Source: an uncultured Clostridia bacterium (lineage in GTDB: Bacteria; Bacillota; Clostridia; Oscillospirales; Acutalibacteraceae). From it: 44,973 bases of DNA. A program made the translations under genes and the position numbers. Under the pieces are notes generated by a model. It did not search any database and was not told the DNA's origin. It worked only from the letters and a program-made list of their open reading frames with translations. Shown here one piece after another: positions 1 to 8,530 of this stretch (position 1 is the stretch's first letter; each line of letters starts with the position of its first letter). The DNA lies in the NCBI GenBank assembly GCA_944384985.1, contig CALWVM010000019.1, positions 1-44,973 of the forward strand. The letters are read 5' to 3'.

Positions 1-30
1 GTCGGTGTTTCTCTGTACCTGCTTTTTTCG

Positions 31-59
31 TTGAGAAATTGATGGATTTGTGATATAAT
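31..59 (+). promoter_or_regulatory. Sigma-A-type promoter of the TetR gene
   Basis: TTGAGA (31-36), a 17-bp spacer and a perfect TATAAT (54-59) lie 39 bp ahead of the TetR start codon. This is a near-consensus vegetative promoter. Confidence 0.75.
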
Positions 60-97
60 ATAAAAAGAGAATAACTTTTTAGAAGGTGTAGATTGCA

Positions 98-652
98 ATG
101 TCCCAGGTAACAAAACGGGCGTTGGAGCAGTCCCTTAAAAACCTGCTGCTGAAAAAGCCGCTTACAAAAATCACGGTAGGCGATATTACAGATGATTGCG
201 GAATCAATCGTATGACTTTTTACTATCACTTTAAAGATATATACGATTTAGTAGAATGGTCGTGCCTTGAAGATGCCAAAAGGGCATTAGATGAGAAGAA
301 AACCTACGATACATGGCAGCAGGGGCTCTTACAAATTTTTAAAGCGGTGCAGGAAAACAAGCCGTTTATTCTGAATGTTTACCGTTGCGTTCACCGAGAG
401 CAGGTTGAAAAATACCTACAGCCGCTGGTGGATCAGCTGCTTTTGAATGTTATTAACGAGGAGGCAGCCGGGATAACGGTTCGAGACGAAGATAAGCAGT
501 TTATTGCACAGGTCTATTCTTATATGTTTATCGGGTTGATGCTCGACTGGATCAAGGATGATATGCGCGAAGATCCGCAGCAGATTGTAGAAAAGCTTTC
601 CAAGCTGATAAAAGGCTCTGTATCGGTGGCTCTTTCCAGATTCAAACTCTGA
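98..652 (+). CDS. TetR/AcrR-family transcriptional regulator
   Basis: A 184-residue DNA-binding regulator. Residues 1-50 form the N-terminal helix-turn-helix domain (ITVGDITDDCGINRMTFYYH, with the family-typical FYYHF recognition helix). The C-terminal part is all-helical and resembles the DhaS-like ligand-binding class. An AAGGTG sequence at 83-88 is the likely ribosome binding site. The gene has its own promoter and a terminator, and lies directly upstream of ohyA on the same strand, so by analogy it may sense fatty acids and control oleate hydratase. That regulatory link is an inference; no shared palindrome was pinned down. GC is lower than in the core of the window, in keeping with an accessory origin. 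Confidence 0.85.
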   Translation: MSQVTKRALEQSLKNLLLKKPLTKITVGDITDDCGINRMTFYYHFKDIYDLVEWSCLEDAKRALDEKKTYDTWQQGLLQIFKAVQENKPFILNVYRCVHREQVEKYLQPLVDQLLLNVINEEAAGITVRDEDKQFIAQVYSYMFIGLMLDWIKDDMREDPQQIVEKLSKLIKGSVSVALSRFKL

Positions 653-696
653 TTTTATCATTTTAACGGTTTTGATAAAACTTTTTACATCTTCTG

Positions 697-734
697 GTCC
701 CGTGATAAGGATTTTGTCACGGGGCTTTTTTTGT
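697..734 (+). terminator. Intrinsic terminator after the TetR gene
   Basis: CCCGTGA (699-705) pairs with TCACGGG (717-723), extendable by two outer pairs, and is followed by a long T run. It separates the TetR transcript from ohyA. Confidence 0.75.
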
Positions 735-737
735 TTA

Positions 738-765
738 TTGTGCCCCTGATGGAAGTAGGTATAAT
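738..765 (+). promoter_or_regulatory. Putative ohyA promoter
   Basis: A perfect TATAAT (760-765) lies 16 bp downstream of TTGTGC (738-743). An AGGAGG ribosome binding site follows at 785-790. The -35 box is weak, which would fit a regulated promoter. Confidence 0.5.
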
Positions 766-798
766 GAAAACAGAAAGAAAAAACAGGAGGTTTTCGTT

Positions 799-2592
799 AT
801 GTATTATTCCGCAGGAACTTATGAATCATTTGCCCATCCAGAAAAGCCGAAGGATGTAGATAAAAAATCCGCTTACATTATTGGCACGGGGCTGGCCGGG
901 CTGACCGCCGCTTTCTATCTTGTCCGTGACGGGCAGATGAAGGGGGAGCATATCCATCTTCTTGAAAAGCTGGAGCTTGCCGGCGGCAGCTGCGACGGAC
1001 GCAAGGATGTGACAAAAGGCTTCTTCATGCGCGGAGGCCGTGAAATGGATAACCACTTCGAGGTCATGTGGGATACCTTCCGGGATGTGCCTTCCATTGA
1101 AACGCCGGGAGTTTCGGTGCTGGACGAGTATTACTGGCTCAATAAGCACGACCCGAACTATTCTCTCTGCCGTGCCACGGTAAACTGTGGCGAGGACGCC
1201 CACACGGACAAAAAATTTTTGCTGGATAAAGACTCGGCAATGGCTTTATCCAAGCTGTTCTTAACACAGGAAAAGGATTTGGAAGACAAAAAGATCTCCG
1301 ATGTGCTTCCCGAATCCTTCTGGAGCACAAATTTCTGGCTCTATTGGCAGACGATGTTCGCTTTCCAACGCTGGTCGAGCGCTTTGGAAATGAAGCGTTA
1401 TCTTTGCCGCTATGTGCATCATATTGACGGCTTGCCGGATTTCAGCGCCCTGCGTTTCACCAAATACAACCAATACGAGAGCATGATCCTGCCGTTGGTA
1501 AAATATCTTGAGAATCATGGCGTGCAAATCGAGTACGGTATGGATGTAAAAAATGTCATTATACAAACCGAAGGTGATAAGAAGATCGCAAAGCAGATCG
1601 TCTATGTAAAAGACGGTAAGGAGCAGACCATCGACCTGATCGAGGATGATCTCGTCTTCATTACCAACGGCTGCTGCACCGATACTTCCTGTTACGGCGA
1701 CCAGACTCACGCCCCGGACCTGTCTGTCATTCACAACGGCTGCGGCGAATCGTGGGACATGTGGAAGGCCATCGCCGCTCAGGCCGAGCATGGAGAGTTT
1801 GGGAATCCGGATGTCTTCTGCAGCAATATCGATGCCACCAACTGGATGAGCGCAACCGTAGCGACGTCCAACGAGGAGATTATCCGGCATATTATGAATG
1901 TCTGCAAACGCGACCCACGCTCCGGCAAGGTAACGACCGGCGGTATTGTAACCGTTAAGGACAGCACCGACAACTGGTATCTTTCCTGGACAATCAACCG
2001 TCAGCCGCAGTTCAAGTCGCAAGATAAGAACATGATTTTGGTATGGCTTTATTCCCTCAATACAAACAAAGAGGGCAACTATGTAAAAAAGGCGATGCGC
2101 AACTGCACCGGCGAAGAGGTTTGCCGTGAATGGCTGTACCATATTGGTGTTCCGACCGAAAAAATTGACGCTCTTGCCAAGGATGCCTGCAATACCACAA
2201 CCTGCTTTATGCCGTATATCAACGCCTTTTTCCAGCCGAGAAAAGAATCCGACCGCCCAAAGGTAGTGCCGCAGGGCGCTGTGAACTTCGCTTTCATCGG
2301 TCAATTTGCCGAGACACCGCGGGATACCATTTTCACTACTGAGTATTCCATGCGCACAGGTATGGAGTCTGTCTATACCCTGCTGGATATTGACCGCGGT
2401 GTACCGGAGGTTTGGGGCAGCAAATACGACGTGCGTGAGATCCTGCGAGCCTGTTATTATGCCATTGACAAAAAGCCGTTATTGGAGGCGGAATTGCCCT
2501 TTGCGGAAAAAGAGCTGCTGAAGCTCGCTATAAAAAAAGTAAGGGGAACCGATTTGGAGCTTTTGCTGAAGGATAGCGGTTTGATCCAATAA
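799..2592 (+). CDS. ohyA: Oleate hydratase (myosin-cross-reactive antigen family)
   Basis: A 597-residue FAD enzyme that adds water across the cis-9 double bond of oleate and related unsaturated fatty acids to give 10-hydroxy fatty acids. In gut bacteria this is a detoxification step. The N-terminal Rossmann dinucleotide-binding motif IIGTGLAGLTAAFYL is at about residues 27-41, ending in the acidic residue of LLEK. The segment GGRELD-like MRGGREMDNHFE at about 78-89 is typical of the family, as are the very conserved blocks YNQYESMILP and EYSMRTGMESVY. Length matches the family (about 560-650). The start is set by AACAGGAGGTTTTCGTTATG. It follows a TetR regulator and ends in its own hairpin terminator, so it is monocistronic. 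The enzyme sits on a low-GC flank next to a possible attachment site and may have been acquired. Confidence 0.95.
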   Translation: MYYSAGTYESFAHPEKPKDVDKKSAYIIGTGLAGLTAAFYLVRDGQMKGEHIHLLEKLELAGGSCDGRKDVTKGFFMRGGREMDNHFEVMWDTFRDVPSIETPGVSVLDEYYWLNKHDPNYSLCRATVNCGEDAHTDKKFLLDKDSAMALSKLFLTQEKDLEDKKISDVLPESFWSTNFWLYWQTMFAFQRWSSALEMKRYLCRYVHHIDGLPDFSALRFTKYNQYESMILPLVKYLENHGVQIEYGMDVKNVIIQTEGDKKIAKQIVYVKDGKEQTIDLIEDDLVFITNGCCTDTSCYGDQTHAPDLSVIHNGCGESWDMWKAIAAQAEHGEFGNPDVFCSNIDATNWMSATVATSNEEIIRHIMNVCKRDPRSGKVTTGGIVTVKDSTDNWYLSWTINRQPQFKSQDKNMILVWLYSLNTNKEGNYVKKAMRNCTGEEVCREWLYHIGVPTEKIDALAKDACNTTTCFMPYINAFFQPRKESDRPKVVPQGAVNFAFIGQFAETPRDTIFTTEYSMRTGMESVYTLLDIDRGVPEVWGSKYDVREILRACYYAIDKKPLLEAELPFAEKELLKLAIKKVRGTDLELLLKDSGLIQ

Positions 2593-2604
2593 ATGCATGA
2601 GAAT

Positions 2605-2660
2605 AGAGGCCGAAATTTGGAACCCAAAAATGAGACATCCAAATTCCAGCCTCTTTTTCT
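2605..2660 (+). terminator. Terminator of ohyA
   Basis: A 16-base arm at 2605-2620 (AGAGGCCGAAATTTGG) pairs with 2639-2654 apart from two interior mismatches, and is followed by TTTTTC. Confidence 0.7.
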
Positions 2661-2826
2661 ACGATGAAATCCCGAGATTCAAGCTGGCTTTTCCGTGTTG
2701 CCCGCTCTTGCAGAAATAGGACATCCAAAAAGCAAAAATTAGAAAATCACGCTATCTATAGAAACGAATCTTTTCCGGATCAGAAGTTCTCATTTTCAGC
2801 GGGTATCTTTTTTGTAGCATAAACCC
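2661..2826. other. Gene-free low-GC spacer
   Basis: No convincing reading frame on either strand. The decamer GACATCCAAA occurs at 2634-2643 and again near 2722-2731. Short frames on the minus strand here lack ribosome binding sites and recognisable content. Confidence 0.4.
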
Positions 2827-2861
2827 AAAAAGACTGCAAATGAAAAGTTTGCAGTCTTTTT
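2827..2861. terminator. Symmetrical bidirectional terminator hairpin
   Basis: AAAAGACTGCAAA on the left pairs with TTTGCAGTCTTTT on the right around a short loop, with an A run before and a T run after. It can act in both directions although no gene abuts it. Confidence 0.6.
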
Positions 2862-2953
2862 CTAAACCGTGCAAACTAAGGGATCGAACCCCATTGTCGA
2901 TGCTGCGGCGGTTTGCCGCAAGGCAGAGCCGCAACCGGCATACAATGCGGAAG

Positions 2954-2986
2954 GTTTGCGAAGCAAACGAACGAAGCGCCGCTTCG
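2954..2986. repeat. Tandem small palindromes
   Basis: Two perfect hairpins stand side by side: GTTTGC-GAA-GCAAAC (2954-2968) and CGAAGC-GCC-GCTTCG (2972-2986). The preceding 60 bases also contain alternative GCGGC/GCCGC pairings. The stretch looks like a structured palindromic element directly abutting the tRNA-like 3' end. Confidence 0.45.
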
Positions 2987-3005
2987 ACCCCCTCTGTCTC
3001 CACCA
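2983..3005 (+). other. Putative tmRNA/tRNA 3'-end remnant (possible attachment site)
   Basis: These 23 bases have the exact layout of the 3' end of a tmRNA or tRNA: a 7-base T loop TTCGACC, a 5-base T-stem strand CCCTC, a 7-base acceptor strand TGTCTCC, discriminator A and CCA. Firmicute ssrA genes end in a similar GTCTCCACCA. The 5' partner strands (GAGGG and GGAGACA) are absent upstream, so this is only a 3' fragment. It is followed at once by a strong terminator, as a native ssrA or tRNA gene would be. Such a fragment is what integration into the 3' end of an RNA gene leaves at the far end of the element. A random match is possible. Confidence 0.4.
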
Positions 3006-3012
3006 CCAAGTT

Positions 3013-3050
3013 GAGCCTGGACGCAATTCGCGTTCCAGGCTCAGGTTTTT
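3013..3050 (+). terminator. Strong intrinsic terminator downstream of the RNA-gene remnant
   Basis: GAGCCTGGA (3013-3021) pairs with TCCAGGCTC (3034-3042), with an inner CGC/GCG extension, and is followed by GGTTTTTT. It suggests a transcribed RNA gene once ended here. Confidence 0.75.
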
Positions 3051-3175
3051 TATTCTGGATTTTCACTCGTGCTTTAGTTAGTAGGTATTTTGTTGTCAAT
3101 ACTGCCCAACAAGGAAGATAGTGGGTGAACGGTCCGCTGTCTTTAATTGTCGGAGGGGGGGCAAACCCCGCCCCT
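3051..3175. other. Gene-free spacer with a GC-rich inverted repeat
   Basis: No gene seen. An imperfect G-run/C-run inverted repeat (AGGGGGGGC ... CCCCGCCCCT) lies at about 3153-3176, next to the corC terminator. Confidence 0.35.
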
Positions 3176-3180
3176 CCCGA

Positions 3181-3215
3181 AAGAAAACGGCAGCCGCAAT
3201 TTCACGGCTGCCGTT
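3181..3215 (-). terminator. Terminator of the CorC-like gene
   Basis: CGGCAGCCG (3188-3196 region) pairs with CGGCTGCCG (3205-3213). Read on the minus strand the stem is followed by TTTTCTTTC. Confidence 0.7.
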
Positions 3216-3231
3216 CTGGTTCTGATTTTGA

Positions 3232-4647
3232 TTATTTTTCTTCGTTTTCCGCCTTGTCCTCGCGTTTGGAACGTTCGAAAATGGATTTTCGGTCGTCCTC
3301 CATTTCCTCTTGCGGGGGCTTCGGCAAAATTTCCACCTTGACTTTACCGATGCGGCGTTCCTCCACGTTGAGGACTGTAAAGCGCACGCCCGAATATTCG
3401 ACCGTGTTCATGTCGCCGTCCTTCGGCAAAAAGCCGAGCTGGCTGATGATAAACCCGCCGAGCGTATCGTAGTCGCCCTCCGGGAACTTGATGTTGAGCT
3501 GTTCCTCCACCTCTTCGAGATTGGTGATGCCATCTACGGTGAAGGTGGTCTCGTTGATCTTGGAGATCTCCTCGTCCTCGTTGTCGTATTCGTCCTGGAT
3601 ATTGCCGACAATGGCCTCCACGATATCCTCAAGCGTTACAAGCCCGGCTGTGCCGCCGTATTCGTCCACGACGATCGCCATCTGAATATGCTTCTCGGTC
3701 ATCTCAGAGAACAGCGCACCGCAGCGTTTGGTCTCCGGCACGAAATACGCCTCGCGCATAAAATCTTTGATGCCCTTGGTTTTCGGCAGCGAAGAACCGA
3801 CATATTTGAGCAGGTCTTTGATGTACACAATCCCGACAACGTTGTCGGGGTCTTCTTCATATACAGGGATGCGTGAATACCCTTCTTTAATGGAAAGCTC
3901 AAGCACATCCGAAAGAGGATCCTCCATGTCCACACACGCCATATCCGTGCGGTGCGTCATAATATCCGCCACATCAATGTCGTCGAATTCAAAGATGTTG
4001 TTGATCATCTCTTTCTGGACGTCCTCAATAACGCCCTTCTCCTGCCCGACGTCCACCATCATGCGGATCTCTTCTTCCGTGACAGGTTCTTCATCTGCGT
4101 TCGGGTCCATGCCGCAAAGACGCACAACGCCGTTTGTAGAAACGGAAAGCAGCTTGACGAAAGGCAGGCAGATCTTATTGATGAACAGCAGGATCGGCAC
4201 AACAGCAAACGAAACCTTCTCCGGTTTCTGCATAGCGATCTTTTTGGGAGCGAGTTCGCCCAAGACCAGTGAGAAATACGAGGTGATGAGCGTAATGAGC
4301 ACTGTGGAAACGCCGCTGATGATCCCTAAGGGCACGACGTTTGCAATCGCAGTCCCCGCGAGCGCGTTGGTCAGCATCGTCGCAAAGCTCTGCGCCGCCG
4401 TTGCGGAGGTCAAAAAGCCGGCAAGTGTCACGCCGATTTGAATGGTGGAGAGAAAATTGCTGGAGTTTTCCGTCAGTTTCTTGACCTGGCGGGCCTTTTT
4501 GTTCCCCTCTTCCGCGAGTTTGTCGATCTTGGCGTCGTTGAGCGAAATGATCGCGATCTCAGACATCGCAAAGAATGCGTTGACCATCGTGAGAACAAAA
4601 AGTAATACAAGCTTCAGTATAATATTCCCGGGGCCTGCGTCGTCCAT
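3232..4647 (-). CDS. CorC/HlyC-type CNNM transporter (DUF21-CBS-CBS-CorC domains)
   Basis: A 471-residue membrane protein of the hemolysin C / CorC / CNNM family, linked in known members to Mg2+ or other divalent-cation efflux. Domains in order: a DUF21 membrane domain with about four helices (residues 1-200), a pair of CBS domains (about 215-345, with VADIMTHRTDMACVD and YSRIPVYEED), and a C-terminal transporter-associated CorC_HlyC domain (about 360-440), ending in a charged, dispensable-looking tail. The start MDDAGPG is preceded by AAAGGAGT. The open frame continues upstream for more than a thousand codons without a stop, but that part is only antisense to the oxidoreductase gene. Transcribed divergently from that gene. 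Confidence 0.92.
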   Translation of the reverse strand: MDDAGPGNIILKLVLLFVLTMVNAFFAMSEIAIISLNDAKIDKLAEEGNKKARQVKKLTENSSNFLSTIQIGVTLAGFLTSATAAQSFATMLTNALAGTAIANVVPLGIISGVSTVLITLITSYFSLVLGELAPKKIAMQKPEKVSFAVVPILLFINKICLPFVKLLSVSTNGVVRLCGMDPNADEEPVTEEEIRMMVDVGQEKGVIEDVQKEMINNIFEFDDIDVADIMTHRTDMACVDMEDPLSDVLELSIKEGYSRIPVYEEDPDNVVGIVYIKDLLKYVGSSLPKTKGIKDFMREAYFVPETKRCGALFSEMTEKHIQMAIVVDEYGGTAGLVTLEDIVEAIVGNIQDEYDNEDEEISKINETTFTVDGITNLEEVEEQLNIKFPEGDYDTLGGFIISQLGFLPKDGDMNTVEYSGVRFTVLNVEERRIGKVKVEILPKPPQEEMEDDRKSIFERSKREDKAENEEK

Positions 4648-4695
4648 AATGTTTTGTGGACTCCTTTCCATTTTTATGAATATGAATTTCTGTAT

Positions 4696-4724
4696 AGTAT
4701 ATACGATTTTACCGGAGAAGTCAA
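4696..4724 (-). promoter_or_regulatory. Promoter of the CorC-like gene
   Basis: On the minus strand TTGACT (4719-4724) and TATACT (4696-4701) are separated by 17 bp, about 50 bp ahead of the start codon. Confidence 0.7.
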
Positions 4725-4849
4725 CGCCAATGCGGCAGAAATGTACTTTAGCGGGCAAACTGTCGTTTTCCGCAAGACATCGGGTGCCGATTTCCCGCAG
4801 ATTTTTCAAAAAAAATCTGTTTTTGGCGGGATTTTCATCGGATTTCATA

Positions 4850-4878
4850 TTTACATGCGCGCCTCGACGTGCTAAAAT
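4850..4878 (+). promoter_or_regulatory. Promoter of pyruvate:ferredoxin oxidoreductase
   Basis: TTTACA (4850-4855), 17-bp spacer, TAAAAT (4873-4878), leaving a leader of about 60 bases before the start codon. Confidence 0.6.
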
Positions 4879-4944
4879 GACTTTGTATGCGAACGGGCAG
4901 CCACCCGTTCGTTCAGGCAACTCATCCATCAAGGAGGAAATATC

Positions 4945-7900
4945 ATGGCAGAAACGAAAAAGCCCGCCGTCGTTCGGAAATCGAAGTCGATGGACGGGAA
5001 CAACGCCGCTGCATATGTCTCCTACGCGTTCACCGAAGTCGCGGGCATTTACCCGATCACGCCTTCGAGCCCGATGGCGGACTATGTGGACCAGTGGGCG
5101 GCGCAGGGGCAGAAGAACATCTTCGGCACGACAGTCCGCGTAGCGGAGATGCAGTCCGAAGCAGGCGCTGCGGGCACCGTGCACGGTTCGCTTGCCGCAG
5201 GTGCGCTGACTACCACCTATACCGCTTCGCAGGGTCTTCTTTTGATGATCCCGAACATGTATAAGATCGCGGGCGAGCTGCTGCCGGCCGTGTTCCATGT
5301 TTCGGCACGCTGCGTAGCTTCGCATGCGCTGAACATTTTCGGCGACCATTCCGATGTGTACGCCTGCCGTCAGACGGGCTTCGCCATGCTCGCCGAGACC
5401 AATCCCCAGGAAGTTATGGACCTTGGTGCAGTTGCGCATCTGGCCGCCATTGAGGGCAGAGTGCCCTTCATCAACTTCTTCGACGGGTTCCGCACCTCGC
5501 ACGAGATCCAGAAGATCAAGGTCTGGGATTATGACGACCTCAAGGAAATGTGCAACATGGACGCTGTCAAAGCGTTCCGCAAGCGCGCGCTCAACCCTGA
5601 GCACCCCGTGATGCGCGGTTCGCACGAGAACGGCGACATCTTCTTCCAGCACAGAGAGGCGTGCAACCAGTATTATGACGCTGTGCCCGCAGTTGTCGAG
5701 AAGTACATGGACAAAGTCAATGAAAAGCTCGGTACCGACTACAAGCTGTTCAACTACTACGGCGCACCGGATGCCGACCGCGTCATCGTGGCGATGGGCT
5801 CCATCTGCGACGTTGCGGAAGAAGTCATCGACTATCTGACCGCGAAGGGTGAAAAAGTCGGCCTTGTGAAAGTCCGCCTGTACCGCCCGTTCAGCGTCAA
5901 GCACTTTGTGGATGCGATCCCCGCCTCCGTCAAGAAGATCGCGGTTCTTGACCGCACCAAAGAGCCCGGCTCCATCGGCGAGCCGCTGTTCCTGGATGTC
6001 GTCGCCGCACTGAACGAAGCCGGCAGAAACATCGAAGTCTGCGGCGGCCGTTACGGTCTCGGTTCGAAGGACACCCCGCCCGCTTCTGTCTTCGCCGTAT
6101 ATGAGCACCTCGAGAAAGACCATCCCGAGCGCCGCTTCACCATCGGCATCAACGATGATGTCACCCACCTTTCCCTGCCCGAGAAGCCCTCGCCCAACAC
6201 CGCGGCCGAAGGCACCATCGAGTGCAAGTTCTGGGGTCTGGGCGGCGACGGCACGGTCGGTGCGAACAAAGACTCCATCAAGATCATCGGCGACCATACC
6301 GATAAATATGTGCAGGCATACTTCCAGTATGACTCCAAAAAGACCGGCGGCGTGACGATCTCGCACCTGCGCTTCGGCGACAAGCCCATCAAGAGCCCCT
6401 ACTACATCAACAAGGCGGACTTTGTGGCGTGCCACAACCCCTCCTACATTGAAAAGGGCTTCAAGATGGTGCAGGACGTCAAGCCCGGCGGCGTATTCCT
6501 CATCAACTGCCAGTGGGATGCGGCGGAGCTTTCCGAAAAGCTCAATGCCGAAACCAAGCGCTACATTGCGCAGAACAACATCCAGCTCTACACCGTAAAC
6601 GCAATCGACATTGCGGCCGAAATCGGTCTTGGCAAACGTACCAACACCGTGCTGCAATCTGCATTCTTCTCCCTTTCCAAGGTGCTGCCGGAGGAAGAAG
6701 CCATCGGCTACATGAAGGAAAAGGCACAGAAGTTCATGAAGAAGGGCAAAGAGATCGTCGAAATGAACGAAAAGGCGATCGACGCGGGAGCCACCGCGTA
6801 TGTTAAGATCGACGTGCCCGCCGAGTGGGCGAACGCGACGGACGACGTTCAGGAAACGACCGAAAAGGGTCCGGCGAAGCTCGTCAAGATGGTCGATTCC
6901 ATCATGAAGCCTGTCGGCAAGATGGACGGCGACTCCCTTCCCGTATCCGCCTTTGTGGATCACGCAGACGGCACGTTCGAACAGGGCGCTTCCGCTTACG
7001 AGAAGCGCGGCGTAGCGGTCATGGTTCCCGAATGGAATCCGGACACCTGCGTACAGTGCAACAAGTGCGCATATGTCTGCCCGCACGCGACCATTCGCCC
7101 CTATGCGCTGAATGCCGAAGAAGCTGCTGCGGCGCCCGCCGTTGCAACGCTTGCCGACAAGAAGGGCAAGGGCAAAGACCTTTACAAATTCACGATGGCT
7201 GTCTCCCCCATGGACTGCATGGGCTGCGGCGTATGCGTCGGCGTTTGCCCGACCAACTCCCTGAAGATGGTTCCGCGCGAATCGCAGGATGAGAAGCAGG
7301 CGGCGTTCGATTACATGGTCGAAAACGTCAGCGTCAAGGAAGACCTTGCGAACAACACGGTCATCGGCAGCCAGTACAAGACCCCGCTTCTCGAGTTCTC
7401 CGGCTCGTGCGCAGGCTGCGCCGAGACCTCGTATGCGAGACTCATCACGCAGCTGTTCGGCGACAGAATGTATATTTCCAACGCGACGGGCTGCTCGTCC
7501 ATTTGGGGCGGTCCCGCGGCAACCTCGCCGTACACCGTTAACAAGGACGGCCACGGCCCCGCATGGGCAAACTCGCTGTTTGAGGACAACGCCGAGCACG
7601 GCTACGGCATGCTCCTTGGCCAGAACGCGATCCGCAACCGCCTGATCGACGAAGTGAAGTCCATTGCCGAATCCGACAAGGCTTCCGACGATGTGAAAGC
7701 GGCCTGCAACGCCTATCTCGACACCGTCAAGGACGGCGAGAAGAACACGGCGGCGACGAAAGCGCTTGTTGCAGCACTCGAAGCGTTTGATTGCGACTGC
7801 GACGCACGCAAGGATATCCTTGAAAACAAGGAATACCTTTCCAAGAAGTCCGTCTGGATCTTCGGCGGCGACGGCTGGGCATACGACATCGGTTTCGGCG

Positions 7901-8514
7901 GCGTGGACCACGTTCTTGCCACCGGTGAAGACGTCAACATCATGGTCTTCGACACGGAAGTTTACTCCAACACCGGCGGCCAGGCTTCCAAGGCTTCGAA
8001 CCTCGGCCAGGTCGCGCAGTTCGCTGCGGCCGGCAAGTCCGTACCGAAGAAGAGCCTTGCCGAGATCGCGATGAGCTATGGCTATGTGTATGTGGCGCAG
8101 ATCGCCATGGGCGCCGACCAGAACCAGACCATCAAGGCACTGGTGGAAGCGGAAGCCTATCACGGCCCGTCGATCATCATTGCCTATGCACCCTGCGAGA
8201 TGCACTCCATCAAGGGCGGCATGGTCAACTGCCAGGCCGAGATGAAGAAGGCTGTGGACTGCGGGTACTGGAACATGTTCCGCTACAACCCCGAGCTCAA
8301 AGCCGAGGGCAAGAACCCCTTTACCGTCGACAGCAAGCCGGCGACCGGGAGCTATCACGACTTCCTAATGAACGAAGCGCGGTACTCCTCGCTGACCCGC
8401 TCCTTCCCCGAGCGCGCAAAGGTCCTCTTCCAGGAATCGGAAGACGTTGCGAAAGCACGGTATGCACACCTGCTCAAGCTCAAAGACCTCTACGCTCCGG
8501 ACGACGCGGAATAA
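4945..8514 (+). CDS. nifJ: Pyruvate:ferredoxin (flavodoxin) oxidoreductase, single chain
   Basis: A 1189-residue cytoplasmic enzyme that oxidatively decarboxylates pyruvate to acetyl-CoA and CO2, passing electrons to ferredoxin: the central step of pyruvate catabolism in anaerobes. The N-terminal domain I (GIYPITPSSPMADYVD) starts at about residue 31. Two 4Fe-4S motifs are present, CVQCNKCAYVCP at about 700 and CMGCGVCVGVCP at about 757. The cysteines for the third cluster are CAGC at about 821 plus a distal cysteine near APCEMHS at about 1083. The thiamine diphosphate motif GDGWAYDIGFGG is at about 974. Length is typical of the fused bacterial enzyme. The start follows AAGGAGGAAATATC. Monocistronic between its promoter and a strong terminator. 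Confidence 0.97.
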   Translation: MAETKKPAVVRKSKSMDGNNAAAYVSYAFTEVAGIYPITPSSPMADYVDQWAAQGQKNIFGTTVRVAEMQSEAGAAGTVHGSLAAGALTTTYTASQGLLLMIPNMYKIAGELLPAVFHVSARCVASHALNIFGDHSDVYACRQTGFAMLAETNPQEVMDLGAVAHLAAIEGRVPFINFFDGFRTSHEIQKIKVWDYDDLKEMCNMDAVKAFRKRALNPEHPVMRGSHENGDIFFQHREACNQYYDAVPAVVEKYMDKVNEKLGTDYKLFNYYGAPDADRVIVAMGSICDVAEEVIDYLTAKGEKVGLVKVRLYRPFSVKHFVDAIPASVKKIAVLDRTKEPGSIGEPLFLDVVAALNEAGRNIEVCGGRYGLGSKDTPPASVFAVYEHLEKDHPERRFTIGINDDVTHLSLPEKPSPNTAAEGTIECKFWGLGGDGTVGANKDSIKIIGDHTDKYVQAYFQYDSKKTGGVTISHLRFGDKPIKSPYYINKADFVACHNPSYIEKGFKMVQDVKPGGVFLINCQWDAAELSEKLNAETKRYIAQNNIQLYTVNAIDIAAEIGLGKRTNTVLQSAFFSLSKVLPEEEAIGYMKEKAQKFMKKGKEIVEMNEKAIDAGATAYVKIDVPAEWANATDDVQETTEKGPAKLVKMVDSIMKPVGKMDGDSLPVSAFVDHADGTFEQGASAYEKRGVAVMVPEWNPDTCVQCNKCAYVCPHATIRPYALNAEEAAAAPAVATLADKKGKGKDLYKFTMAVSPMDCMGCGVCVGVCPTNSLKMVPRESQDEKQAAFDYMVENVSVKEDLANNTVIGSQYKTPLLEFSGSCAGCAETSYARLITQLFGDRMYISNATGCSSIWGGPAATSPYTVNKDGHGPAWANSLFEDNAEHGYGMLLGQNAIRNRLIDEVKSIAESDKASDDVKAACNAYLDTVKDGEKNTAATKALVAALEAFDCDCDARKDILENKEYLSKKSVWIFGGDGWAYDIGFGGVDHVLATGEDVNIMVFDTEVYSNTGGQASKASNLGQVAQFAAAGKSVPKKSLAEIAMSYGYVYVAQIAMGADQNQTIKALVEAEAYHGPSIIIAYAPCEMHSIKGGMVNCQAEMKKAVDCGYWNMFRYNPELKAEGKNPFTVDSKPATGSYHDFLMNEARYSSLTRSFPERAKVLFQESEDVAKARYAHLLKLKDLYAPDDAE

Positions 8515-8530
8515 ATTTCGCAAACGCACA

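Noticed and set aside
1261-2304. A 347-codon minus-strand frame inside ohyA
   Set aside because: Antisense shadow of oleate hydratase, no ribosome binding site, no domain.
2868-2960. A minus-strand tRNA-like arrangement (GCAAAC/GTTTGC acceptor-like pairs with GGGGTTCGATCCC)
   Set aside because: Only the acceptor-like and T-arm-like parts fit; the D arm and anticodon arm lack consensus bases and the length is wrong, so no functional tRNA is claimed.
4648-8358. A minus-strand frame of over 1200 codons upstream of, and in frame with, the CorC-like gene
   Set aside because: It is antisense to the pyruvate:ferredoxin oxidoreductase gene. Its translation is low-complexity Val/Arg/Ala/His-rich with no domain. 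The frame stays open only because of codon bias in that gene. The CorC gene has its own promoter and ribosome binding site.
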